Part shown: piece after piece, positions 50,364-58,034 of the stretch | Layout: each line of letters begins with the position of its first letter | Position numbering within the stretch: position 1 is the stretch's first letter | NCBI GenBank assembly: GCA_963667075.1 | Contig: OY762938.1 | Span: 1,984,001-2,048,000 of the forward strand | Length of the DNA: 64,000 bases | Origin: G963667075 sp963667075 | Lineage (GTDB): Bacteria > Pseudomonadota > Alphaproteobacteria > Micavibrionales > Micavibrionaceae | Reading direction: 5' to 3' | Notes under the pieces: generated by a model | Database searches by the model: none | What the model was told of the DNA's origin: nothing | What the model saw: only the letters and a program-made list of their open reading frames with translations | Made by a program: the position numbers and the translations under genes

Positions 50364-51203
50364 TTAACGAGACACCTCATAGGGGTTTGCCACTTTCAGG
50401 AAAAGCTTTCCTTCAGGGTCATATTTTTTAAAAGCTTTTTCAAGGATGCCCGTGTTGTTCGCCATTTTTTGTGCCATATCAAGCATGTGATACAAGGCTG
50501 GTTCATTTTTTCTAACAGACAGGCCTACAGGATAAACGGCCAGAGGTTTTGTAGAAACCATGGCGAGCGTATCAGGATTGCCGGTCAGAAATCTTTCCGT
50601 CGTGAGTGGATCCATAATAACGGCATTGGCTTTTCCCGTTACCACATCCATTAAGGCCTGAGCCGGGTCTGAAATGTTAGTCAGAGCGTGTTTTTTTGCT
50701 GCCGGATAGAGCCTGCTTGATAGTTCCTGACTTAAATCACCGTCAATGGTCGCAAAGGTAATCTCTTCACGGTCGAAGGTCTTGTCTTTCAGGGCCTCAA
50801 AATTTTCTTTTTTTACATAGATATGAACAGGTGCATACAGAAACGGATGCGTGTAGTCCACATATTTGATTGAGGCAAAAGAAAGGGGCGCATCGCCGCA
50901 TATGGCATCGAACTTGCCGCTGTTCAGGTCTGATACCTGAAACCCAAGGGTGACTTCCTTATATTCTACTTTCAGGTCAATGAAAGAAAAAAGTTCGTCG
51001 TACACCTCTTTGAACAGGCCTTTTAGCTCACCCGTTGCCAGATCTTTTTCAAAGTAAGGTGGCCACGGATAATAGCCGCAGCGTATCGTGCCTGTACGTA
51101 TGATGCGGTCATAGGCCTCTTCCCCGTTTTCTGCTGCGCAGAGCGGTGATGAGACAGAGAACAACAAAACCAGAAGCGAGAATGATAGAATCAGTTTTTT
51201 CAT
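50364..51203 (-). CDS. Periplasmic solute-binding protein, SBP_bac_3 type (array member 8)
   Basis: 279 residues. A signal peptide (to about AAEN) is followed by 'YDRIIRTGTIRCGYYPWPPYFEKDLATGELKG'. It is the closest paralogue of the member at 55449: both share 'GFQVSDLN', 'GDAP-S-ASIKYVDYT', 'DGDLSQEL' and 'NISDPAQ-LMDVV'. Where HisJ has the carboxylate-binding Arg (T-E-K-R) this protein has Ser, so an ordinary alpha-amino acid may not be its ligand. The Cys of RCGY and the Cys of FDAIC are kept. Its start overlaps the upstream member by 4 bases. Confidence 0.93.
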   Translation of the reverse strand: MKKLILSFSLLVLLFSVSSPLCAAENGEEAYDRIIRTGTIRCGYYPWPPYFEKDLATGELKGLFKEVYDELFSFIDLKVEYKEVTLGFQVSDLNSGKFDAICGDAPLSFASIKYVDYTHPFLYAPVHIYVKKENFEALKDKTFDREEITFATIDGDLSQELSSRLYPAAKKHALTNISDPAQALMDVVTGKANAVIMDPLTTERFLTGNPDTLAMVSTKPLAVYPVGLSVRKNEPALYHMLDMAQKMANNTGILEKAFKKYDPEGKLFLKVANPYEVSR

Positions 51204-52057
51204 GGCTGCGGTACCTCATAGGGTTTAGGGGCCCTAAGGAATGTGTAAGGTTCCGGCTCCCATTTTTGTAGTAGGCGTTCTATGCTGCCATCGTTGTTTA
51301 AGGCTTGTATCGCGTTGCTGATGAAGTCTCTTAAAATCATTTCATCACGCCGTACAGCCAGTGTAAAGGGCTGAACCTTTATGGGTTTATCAGGGGCGAT
51401 CAATTTCAATTTCACAGGGCTGTTTTGGTTATAGGAGATCATACCGTTTTTATCGAGCAATATAACATCCGCTTTCCCTGTGATCACTTCCTGCATCATG
51501 GTGGGACCATCCATCATGGCGGGCATAACGCGCAGTTTTGCGTTCGGAAAGGCAGCCTTTGTCAGGCTGGCGAGTGCGTTGCCGTCTTGTGCCAGAAAGG
51601 TAATGTCGGGCTGATTAAAACGCTCCAGATCGTCTGTTGTAAAACGCTCATCATTTGCCCTGACCATGGGCGATAGGCCGGCGTAGAACATGGGCTCGGA
51701 AAAAGCGGCGACCCGTGCCATGGGGATCTCAGGCCACATAGGCGTACAGACCATGTCAAAGCGATCGGCCTGCAAGGCTGTGACCCAGTTGCCAAAAGAA
51801 ACTTCTTCCGTCCATTCGATTTTCAGATCAGCACGCTCCCCGATCAGATTCATTATATCGACTGACAAACCGGATAGCGCGTCTGTACTTGGATCGCGAT
51901 AGGTGACGGGCGGAAATACGTAGTATCCGCAGCGAATGGTGCCGCTGCGCATAATGCGGTCAAAGACAGAGTCTTTGCCATCTGCGGCGCGCGCAGGAAG
52001 GGAAATGAGTATAATGAACAGGGTGGTAATTGCGGTAATTAATGATCTCATTTTCAT
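51200..52057 (-). CDS. Periplasmic solute-binding protein, SBP_bac_3 type (array member 7)
   Basis: 285 residues with signal peptide (cleavage near ARA-AD). The core begins 'FDRIMRSGTIRCGYYVFPPVTYRDPSTDALSG'. 'LKIEWTEEVSFGNWVTALQADRFDMVCTPMWPEI' corresponds to the lobe-1 ligand region, but the aligned HisJ arginine position is Met, with an Arg two residues later. 'DVILLDKNGM' lines the second lobe. It overlaps both neighbours by 4 bases, so translation is probably coupled. It is not especially close to any single sister gene. Confidence 0.93.
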   Translation of the reverse strand: MKMRSLITAITTLFIILISLPARAADGKDSVFDRIMRSGTIRCGYYVFPPVTYRDPSTDALSGLSVDIMNLIGERADLKIEWTEEVSFGNWVTALQADRFDMVCTPMWPEIPMARVAAFSEPMFYAGLSPMVRANDERFTTDDLERFNQPDITFLAQDGNALASLTKAAFPNAKLRVMPAMMDGPTMMQEVITGKADVILLDKNGMISYNQNSPVKLKLIAPDKPIKVQPFTLAVRRDEMILRDFISNAIQALNNDGSIERLLQKWEPEPYTFLRAPKPYEVPQP

Positions 52058-52911
52058 TTTTGGGCTCCGTACTCATAAGGCCTTGCGACGGGCAGGAAGA
52101 CACCGGGAAACTCAGGCTCATATTTCTTTATAAGGCGATCAACCATGCCTGTGTTCAGGAGCTGATCCACAGTGGTATCCAGCATGTCTTTTAGTTCTTG
52201 CTCATGAATCTCTACGGCGAATGTATTTTTCCAAACGCGCAGAGGGCGCGGTAGTGGGATTTTTCTGATTGTACCCGGTCTTTTTTTCATGAAGTCAATC
52301 ATGTGGGCCGTGTTGAGGAACAGAATGTCGGCTTTGTTTTCTATTAAGCTCATAAAAATGTACTCGTCACCTGCCAATTGCGGATGAACGGCTTGCGTGG
52401 CTTTCGGGAAATCCAGATTGGCAATTTCTTCGGTGACATCGCCTTCTGCGACGGCAATACGGACATCCGGCTGATTCATACGGTCAAGGCTGTTATCGAA
52501 CCTTTTATCATCTATGCGCGCAAAGGCTTCGACGGTTGAATAAAAAACCGGGCGCGTAAAGGCCATGCTTTTACCGCGGCTGGGGCTGGCCCAGACGGTG
52601 GAGCATATCGCATCAACCCGACCGGAACGCAGCGCAGCAGAAAGAGAACCCCACGAGACTTCTTCTGCCCAAACGATTTCGATGTTTAAGGCTTTGCCCA
52701 TTTCCTCAACCAGATCATAGGCGATGCCTGAGATTTCTTTCGTATTGGGATCCACCACGATAAGCGGCGCACCAGTTCCATACCCGCACCGAAGCTGGCC
52801 AGTGCGCATGACACGGTCAAAGGCGGATTCTTTTTCATTTGCGGCAAGCGCAGGAAAGGAAACGAGTATAATGAAGAATGCTGTAATGAAGGATGTCATT
52901 GTTATTTTCAT
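52054..52911 (-). CDS. Periplasmic solute-binding protein, SBP_bac_3 type (array member 6)
   Basis: 285 residues with signal peptide. It forms a close pair with the next member upstream (52908-53759): 'RTGQLRCGYG', 'VDPNTKEISGIAYDLVEEMGKALNIEIVWAEEV', 'FTRPVFYSTVEAFARIDDKRFDN' and 'DILFLNTAHMIDF' are nearly the same in both. Unlike most of the array it keeps the HisJ-type Arg ('WASPSRGKSMAFTRP'), so an amino-acid ligand is plausible. The conserved Cys pair (RCGY, DAIC) is present. It overlaps neighbouring genes by 4 bases. Confidence 0.93.
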   Translation of the reverse strand: MKITMTSFITAFFIILVSFPALAANEKESAFDRVMRTGQLRCGYGTGAPLIVVDPNTKEISGIAYDLVEEMGKALNIEIVWAEEVSWGSLSAALRSGRVDAICSTVWASPSRGKSMAFTRPVFYSTVEAFARIDDKRFDNSLDRMNQPDVRIAVAEGDVTEEIANLDFPKATQAVHPQLAGDEYIFMSLIENKADILFLNTAHMIDFMKKRPGTIRKIPLPRPLRVWKNTFAVEIHEQELKDMLDTTVDQLLNTGMVDRLIKKYEPEFPGVFLPVARPYEYGAQK

Positions 52912-53759
52912 TTTTGTACTCCGTACTCATAAGGTTTTATTCTGGGGATATAGGCACCGGGGAAGTCTTTATCGTATTTTTGAAGGAGACGCTGTACAAT
53001 CCCTGCATCAGTGATTTGATCTATGGCGGTGTCCAGAATGTCTTGCAGCTCTTGTTCGTGGATTCCTACGCCAAATGTATTTCTGTATATGCGCAAAGGG
53101 CGTTGCAATGGGACTTTTTTGATTTCTCCCGGTCTTTTTCTGTTAAAATCTATCATATGGGCTGTGCTCAGGAATAGGATGTCGGCTTTGTTATCTAGCA
53201 AACTCAGAAACTGATAATCGTCTCCTGCCAGTTGCGGCTTAATGACATGCTGTGCTTTTGGGAAATCAAGATTGGCCATTTCTTCTGTTGAATCGCCTTC
53301 TTCAACGGCAATACGGACATCTGGCTGATTGATGCGTTCAAGATTATTATCGAATCTGGTGTCATCTGCGCGTACAAAAGCGTCAATCGTTGAATAAAAC
53401 ACAGGACGTGTGAAGGCAATATGTTTTCCGCGGCTGGCACTGGCCCAAAGGGTAGAACACATGGCATCTATCCGCCCCGAGTTTAAAGCAACAGAAACGG
53501 ACCCCCATGGCACTTCTTCAGCCCAGACAATCTCAAGGTTGAGTGCTTTTCCCATTTCTTCAACAATATCATAAGCCATGCCAGATATTTTCTTCGTATT
53601 AGGATCAACCATAATAAGCGGTGTGGTAATGCCATACCCGCACCGAAGCTGGCCGGTGCGCATGATGCGATCATAGGTCGTTTCCTTTTCTTCTGCAAAA
53701 GCTGACGAAAAAGGTAATAGGGTTAGCAGGAGCAATAGAACAAGCTTTTCCATTGTCAT
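52908..53759 (-). CDS. Periplasmic solute-binding protein, SBP_bac_3 type (array member 5)
   Basis: 283 residues, close tandem duplicate of the member at 52054. The signal peptide 'MTMEKLVLLLLLTLLPFSSAFA' is nearly identical to that of the member at 53756, showing mixing or recent copying of N-termini within the array. The ligand Arg is retained ('WASASRGKHIAFTRP'). It also keeps the Cys pair and 'DVRIAVEEGDSTEEMANLDFPKAQ'. The ATGA overlap with the upstream gene is 4 bases. Confidence 0.93.
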   Translation of the reverse strand: MTMEKLVLLLLLTLLPFSSAFAEEKETTYDRIMRTGQLRCGYGITTPLIMVDPNTKKISGMAYDIVEEMGKALNLEIVWAEEVPWGSVSVALNSGRIDAMCSTLWASASRGKHIAFTRPVFYSTIDAFVRADDTRFDNNLERINQPDVRIAVEEGDSTEEMANLDFPKAQHVIKPQLAGDDYQFLSLLDNKADILFLSTAHMIDFNRKRPGEIKKVPLQRPLRIYRNTFGVGIHEQELQDILDTAIDQITDAGIVQRLLQKYDKDFPGAYIPRIKPYEYGVQK

Positions 53760-54595
53760 TGTGGGACCTCATACGGTTTTGGGAGTCTGTAATAGCCGGC
53801 ACCGGGTTTGGCTTCGTATTTTTTCAAGATACGGTCAATCACGCCTTCGATTCTCATCTGTTCCAGTGTGTAGTGGATCATGGAGCGCAATTCAAATTCG
53901 CCGCGATTGACCATGAAGTGGTGACCATAAATTTTAAATGGTGGATCAATGGCGATATTTTTAACTGTGCCGGGGTTCTTTTCCAGAAAGCGTAAGCCGA
54001 TATTATTGTCCATAAAGGTGACATCGGCTTTTTTGGTCACAACATCCATCATGGGCTGTACATAGTCAGAGCTTTGCGGCAGGCTGATGGTTTTTGCTTT
54101 TGGAAAATCTTCCCTTGCGGCATCAAGCGGGAAGGTGCCGTCCACGCCTGAAATGGTGATGTTTTCATTGTTAATGGCTGAAAGGCCGTCATCAAAGCGG
54201 GTATCATCACTGCGGACCCATGCGCCAATAGGATAAAAGTAGATAGGTCCTATCAGTTCTCCCACACGTGCTTGAGACGCCCAGCCCCACAGCGCGGTGC
54301 AAACCATATCATAGCGGTTGCTTTTTAGCTCTTCAAATCCTGTAACGTATGTAAATTCAAGGTTCCAGTCTATGTTCAAAGACAGACGCTTTCCAACTTC
54401 CTCCATAATATCAACGGCAATGCCCTTAACCTCCCCGGTTATCGCATCTTTGACAAGCACCGGATCATATGTGGCATACCCACAGCGGAGCGTGCCAGTG
54501 CGCATGACGCGGTCATAGGCGGATTCTTTCTGGTCTGCAAAAGCCGATGAAAATGGTAACAGTGTGAGCAGGAATAATAGAATAAGTTTTTTCAT
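53756..54595 (-). CDS. Periplasmic solute-binding protein, SBP_bac_3 type (array member 4)
   Basis: 279 residues. The signal peptide 'MKKLILLFLLTLLPFSSAFA' is followed by 'YDRVMRTGTLRCGYATYDPVLVKDAITGEVKGIAVDIMEEVG'. Lobe 1 contains 'YDMVCTALWGWASQARVGEL', with Gln at the aligned HisJ arginine position. 'YFYPIGAWVRSDDTRFDDGLSAINN' resembles the neighbour at 54595. Its ATG shares one base with the stop of the upstream member (TAATG). The ligand is unknown. Confidence 0.93.
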   Translation of the reverse strand: MKKLILLFLLTLLPFSSAFADQKESAYDRVMRTGTLRCGYATYDPVLVKDAITGEVKGIAVDIMEEVGKRLSLNIDWNLEFTYVTGFEELKSNRYDMVCTALWGWASQARVGELIGPIYFYPIGAWVRSDDTRFDDGLSAINNENITISGVDGTFPLDAAREDFPKAKTISLPQSSDYVQPMMDVVTKKADVTFMDNNIGLRFLEKNPGTVKNIAIDPPFKIYGHHFMVNRGEFELRSMIHYTLEQMRIEGVIDRILKKYEAKPGAGYYRLPKPYEVPQ

Positions 54596-55452
54596 TATTG
54601 CGGCGTCTCGTATGTTTTTGCGGCTGGTAATACGGCGTTTGGATATTCTTCATATTTTTTCAACAGCCGGTCAATGAAGCCGCCATTTAGCATTTGCATG
54701 AAGGCGGTATCCAGCATGACTTTGAAACGGATGTCGCCTTGAGGGATGGCAATGGTGGTTGGAAAAACGCGGACAGGTTGGTGCATGGCGATATTTTTAA
54801 TTTTGCCGGGGTTGGTTTCTTCGAACCGGAAGCCGTCCCTAAAGGCTAGAAATGTAATATCGGCTTTGCCTGTGGCGACCTCCATCAGGTTTTGAGAAAC
54901 GTCTGTCATATTGGGCAGGGACAGGACTTGCGCTTTTGGGAAGTCTTGACGTGCAATAGCAGCGGCGATCATGCCATCTGACGAGGAAACGCGGACAGTG
55001 GAATCGTTCACGTTCATAATATCATTATCAAAGCGTGTGTCGTCAACGCGGACCCAAGCACCGACCGGCATGTAATATAGCGGTATGCTATAGCCTATGT
55101 AGCCGAGTTTGGCTTCTACGGGGTTTTGCCAGTATCCCATACAAATGGCATCGTACCGTCCTTGCTCCATCCCTTGATCCATTGTGGCAAAGCCTACTTC
55201 TTCGGCCCAGTCAATCTCAATATCGAGGAGCTTGCCGGCTTCTTCCATAATGTCATAAACTAGGCCTGACATCTCGCCCGTGTTCAGGTCTTTGTTCACA
55301 TGCGGCGGCAAAATCATATATCCGCAGCGCAGCTTGCCCGTACGCATCACACGATCAAAGGTGCTTTCTTTTTGTTCTTGTGCCTGTGCCTGTGCGTAGA
55401 GCGGAGAAAAGGAAAACAGGGTGAGTAAGACAATAAGGAGAAGTTTTTTCAT
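54595..55452 (-). CDS. Periplasmic solute-binding protein, SBP_bac_3 type (array member 3)
   Basis: 285 residues with signal peptide (QA repeats before the cleavage: AQAQAQEQ). The core starts 'FDRVMRTGKLRCGYMILPPHVNKDLNTGEMSGLVYDIMEEAG'. 'YDAICMGYWQNPVEAKLGYIG' replaces the usual T-x-x-R with Glu/Lys, so ligand chemistry should differ. 'YYMPVGAWVRVDDTRFDNDI' links it to the member at 53756. It overlaps the upstream gene by 4 bases. Confidence 0.93.
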   Translation of the reverse strand: MKKLLLIVLLTLFSFSPLYAQAQAQEQKESTFDRVMRTGKLRCGYMILPPHVNKDLNTGEMSGLVYDIMEEAGKLLDIEIDWAEEVGFATMDQGMEQGRYDAICMGYWQNPVEAKLGYIGYSIPLYYMPVGAWVRVDDTRFDNDIMNVNDSTVRVSSSDGMIAAAIARQDFPKAQVLSLPNMTDVSQNLMEVATGKADITFLAFRDGFRFEETNPGKIKNIAMHQPVRVFPTTIAIPQGDIRFKVMLDTAFMQMLNGGFIDRLLKKYEEYPNAVLPAAKTYETPQ

Positions 55453-56297
55453 TTTTGTACTCCATTTATAAGACTATAGGGCTTTGCAATAGGGAGAAAG
55501 AATGTGTGATCAGGGTCATATTTCTCCATAGTTTTGTCTAGTATGCCGGCATTATGGGCCATTTTTTGTGCCATATCGAGCATATTAAACAGGTCCATGT
55601 TGTTCTTTTTAACAGAAAAGCTCAAAGGGTAAACGGAAACCGGTGTAAAAGAGGTTCTTTTTACTGTGTCTGGCTGTCCATTTAAGAAGCGAGTGACGGT
55701 GAGAGGATCAGCAATAACAACATCGGCTTTACTATTTACAACATCCATCAGCATCTGAGCCGGGTCTGATATGTTTGGAATAGAATGAAGTTTTGCTTTT
55801 GGAAAAAGCCTTAAAGCAAGTTCCTGACTGAGGTCTCCATCAATGGCCGCAAAGGTGATGTCTTCGGTGTTGAAGGGATTGTCCTTATAAAGAGAAAGAT
55901 GTTCAGTCTTTACGTAAGTGTAAAGCGGCACGTAAATAGAAGGGGTCGTATAATCGACATACTTAATAGAGGCGTAAGAGGCTGGTGCATCGCCACAAAT
56001 GGTATCAAACTTATTATTGTTAAGGTCTGAAACTTGAAAACCGAGATTTATTTCATGATATTCAACTTTTAGATCAATAAAGGAAAAGATGTCATCATAA
56101 ATTTCTTTGAACATCCCCTTTAATTCGCCTGTGTTTATATCCTTTTCAAAATAGGGCGGCCAGGGGTAATAGCCGCAGCGAATGGTTCCTGTACGTATGA
56201 TACGATCATATGCGCTTTCTTTTTGTTCCTGTGCTTGCGCGTGAAGCGGGGAAAAGGAAAACAGGGTGAGTAAGACAAGCAGGAGAAGTTTTTTCAT
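55449..56297 (-). CDS. Periplasmic solute-binding protein, SBP_bac_3 type (array member 2)
   Basis: 282 residues. The signal peptide is nearly the same as in the member at 54595 (MKKLLLLVLLTLFSFSPLHAQAQEQ), but the mature domain is closest to the member at 50364 at the other end of the array: 'YYPWPPYFEKDINTGELKGMFKEIYDDIFSFIDLKVEY', 'GDAPASYASIKYVDYTTPS'. The HisJ arginine is Ser here too. The pairing across the array suggests rearrangement or gene conversion of N-termini. It starts 3 bases after the stop of the previous gene. Confidence 0.93.
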   Translation of the reverse strand: MKKLLLLVLLTLFSFSPLHAQAQEQKESAYDRIIRTGTIRCGYYPWPPYFEKDINTGELKGMFKEIYDDIFSFIDLKVEYHEINLGFQVSDLNNNKFDTICGDAPASYASIKYVDYTTPSIYVPLYTYVKTEHLSLYKDNPFNTEDITFAAIDGDLSQELALRLFPKAKLHSIPNISDPAQMLMDVVNSKADVVIADPLTVTRFLNGQPDTVKRTSFTPVSVYPLSFSVKKNNMDLFNMLDMAQKMAHNAGILDKTMEKYDPDHTFFLPIAKPYSLINGVQK

Positions 56298-56300
56298 TTT

Positions 56301-57173
56301 TTAATTTTCCTTTCCTCCACTCACATCACAAATACGCCAGCCTTTGGCTGTTTTTACTGATTTTTTGCATTCGTCACCTAGTAAAAGGGCCCCTTCCGGT
56401 ATGTTATATTTTTTGAGGAGAGTTTTCATTATGGCCAGATTTTCCGGTTTGTCTGTATCAAAGCTTTCTTGCACAAAGGTGGCCATTTTTTGATCCCCTT
56501 TGCGGGATAGTAAAAACATTTTTGTGGCAATCACTGGCGTTTCAGAGAATTTACGAACAACACCGGGATTGTTTTCCATGTAATTCATGGCAGAAATCGC
56601 TTCGTTTATATGCGCATCCATCTTTTTATATTTAAGCTGGTTGTACATATCTGCGGTGGATGTCGTTTGTGGCAGGCTGGAATATGTCGCCTTCGGAAAG
56701 GCATCATGCGTAATTTCTGTGAGCGCAAAGCCGTCCACGGTTGCGAAATGTGCGGTGTTTAGCTCTTCCTCTGTCATAGAGCTATCCTTTGGTACATAAA
56801 CGAAATAGGGGAGCGCACCAAGATTGCCGCCAAACTCAGCCAGTTTGGCCCAGTTTTTATCAGGAGTCGCAGGAACGCAGACAAGGTCTATGCGGTTGTG
56901 ATCAAGGGCGGGGATGAGCTGATCTATATTGATCTCTTCGGCCCAGTCTATTTTTAATCCCTTTTTTTTTACGATGGCCTCCAGATATTCAACGGTGAGG
57001 CCGCTCAGCTTGCCGGTATTTAAATCCTCTGAAATAAAGGGCTCGTACGGAAGGTAACCACAGCGAATGGTGCCTGTACGTATGATACGATCATAAACGG
57101 ATTCCGATTCTTGTGCCAAAGCCGGTGAGGCTGTGAATAGCAAAATCAGGGATGTTAAAAGGAATCGTTTCAT
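56301..57173 (-). CDS. Periplasmic solute-binding protein, SBP_bac_3 type (array member 1)
   Basis: 290 residues, the first and most divergent receptor. Signal peptide ends near ALA-QES. The core starts 'YDRIIRTGTIRCGYLPYEPFISEDLNTGKLSGLTVEYLEAIVKKKGLKIDWAEEIN'. At the aligned ligand-Arg position it has Trp ('VPATPDKNWAKLAEFGG'). It has a C-terminal extension with two more cysteines ('DECKKSVKTAKGWRICDVSGG'), perhaps a second disulfide. ATG 57173 has an AAAAGGAA ribosome site. A palindromic repeat separates it from the permease gene. Confidence 0.92.
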   Translation of the reverse strand: MKRFLLTSLILLFTASPALAQESESVYDRIIRTGTIRCGYLPYEPFISEDLNTGKLSGLTVEYLEAIVKKKGLKIDWAEEINIDQLIPALDHNRIDLVCVPATPDKNWAKLAEFGGNLGALPYFVYVPKDSSMTEEELNTAHFATVDGFALTEITHDAFPKATYSSLPQTTSTADMYNQLKYKKMDAHINEAISAMNYMENNPGVVRKFSETPVIATKMFLLSRKGDQKMATFVQESFDTDKPENLAIMKTLLKKYNIPEGALLLGDECKKSVKTAKGWRICDVSGGKEN

Positions 57174-57207
57174 GAATTTTTCCTTTTCTAAAAATTGAAA
57201 ACAACGT

Positions 57208-57289
57208 CGTCATCCCGGCGAAAGCCGGGATCTATTGTTTTCAGGTTATGGGGAACGCCTCCTGGATTCCGGCTTGCGCCGGAATGACG
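57208..57289. repeat. REP/BIME-like pair of inverted palindromes
   Basis: The left half CGTCATCCCGGC-GAAA-GCCGGGAT and the right half GGATTCCGGCTTGCGCCGGAATGACG are two GC-rich hairpins in opposite orientation. They are bounded by CGTCAT and ATGACG, the classic layout of a mobile intergenic palindrome. It sits within the operon-like train, between the permease and the first receptor, where it could stabilise or truncate the mRNA and so set the receptor/permease ratio. Confidence 0.8.
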
Positions 57290-57338
57290 ATTTGAGGTTT
57301 GGTTTTGATGAGGAATAAAAATCATGCTTTCTCTTTTT

Positions 57339-58001
57339 CTATTGTTCGGACAGATTTCTGGTAAAGTGGGCTTTTAACCAGAACGCAAAGGCATTGACCG
57401 GTACGGATACAGCCAGAAAGAAAAAGCCAAGGGCTGTGTAGATTTCAATGGGGCGATATATTTGCGCGTTAATACGCTGTGCCACGCGGAAAATCTCTTC
57501 CACGGAAATGAGGGAGGCAAATAGAGTGATGTGGAGCATACTGACTTGCAGCAAAAGCAGACTTGGTAATATTTGGCGCAGGATCAAGGGGAGCTGGATA
57601 CGGAATATGGTTTGATTGCGCGTCAGGCCTGTGACTTTTGCCGCGGTGATATATTGCTGAGGGAAGTCAGCCAGCGCCACGCGTACAATGTCTGCAACCG
57701 AAAAAATGTTTACAACCGAAAAGGTAAAGGCTGCGGTGTAAAAGGGATCAATCACAACGTTGAACATGGCTTGCGCCGGATAGTGCAGCCAGAACAGAAA
57801 AACGAGCAGGGGAATCCCGCCAAGCAAAAAGGAGAACAGCCGCGACGGCAGGCCAACCCATTTAAAACGGGCTCCGACGAGTCCCAAAGCCCCGCCAAGT
57901 ATCAAGCCGGATATCCATATGATGCTCGAGAGTTTAACTGTTCCAAGCAGGCCTTTTAGAAAGGCCGGGTAGTAGTTTATAAGGATATCAAAAACTGACA
58001 T
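57339..58001 (-). CDS. Amino-acid-type ABC transporter permease
   Basis: 220 residues with about five membrane spans, HisM/GltK-like. It starts 'MSVFDILINYYPAFLKGLLGTVKLSSIIWISGLILGG'. The EAA coupling loop is approximated by 'YITAAKVTGLTRNQTIFRIQLPLILRQILPSLL', where the family has E-A-A-x-A-x-G. Here 'ITAAKVTG' keeps A-A and G. It is the only permease gene in the locus, so it should form a homodimer served by all eight receptors. It follows gatB by 33 bases. Confidence 0.92.
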   Translation of the reverse strand: MSVFDILINYYPAFLKGLLGTVKLSSIIWISGLILGGALGLVGARFKWVGLPSRLFSFLLGGIPLLVFLFWLHYPAQAMFNVVIDPFYTAAFTFSVVNIFSVADIVRVALADFPQQYITAAKVTGLTRNQTIFRIQLPLILRQILPSLLLLQVSMLHITLFASLISVEEIFRVAQRINAQIYRPIEIYTALGFFFLAVSVPVNAFAFWLKAHFTRNLSEQ

Positions 58002-58034
58002 ATATAAGGGCCCCCAGATTATTATTAATACAGA

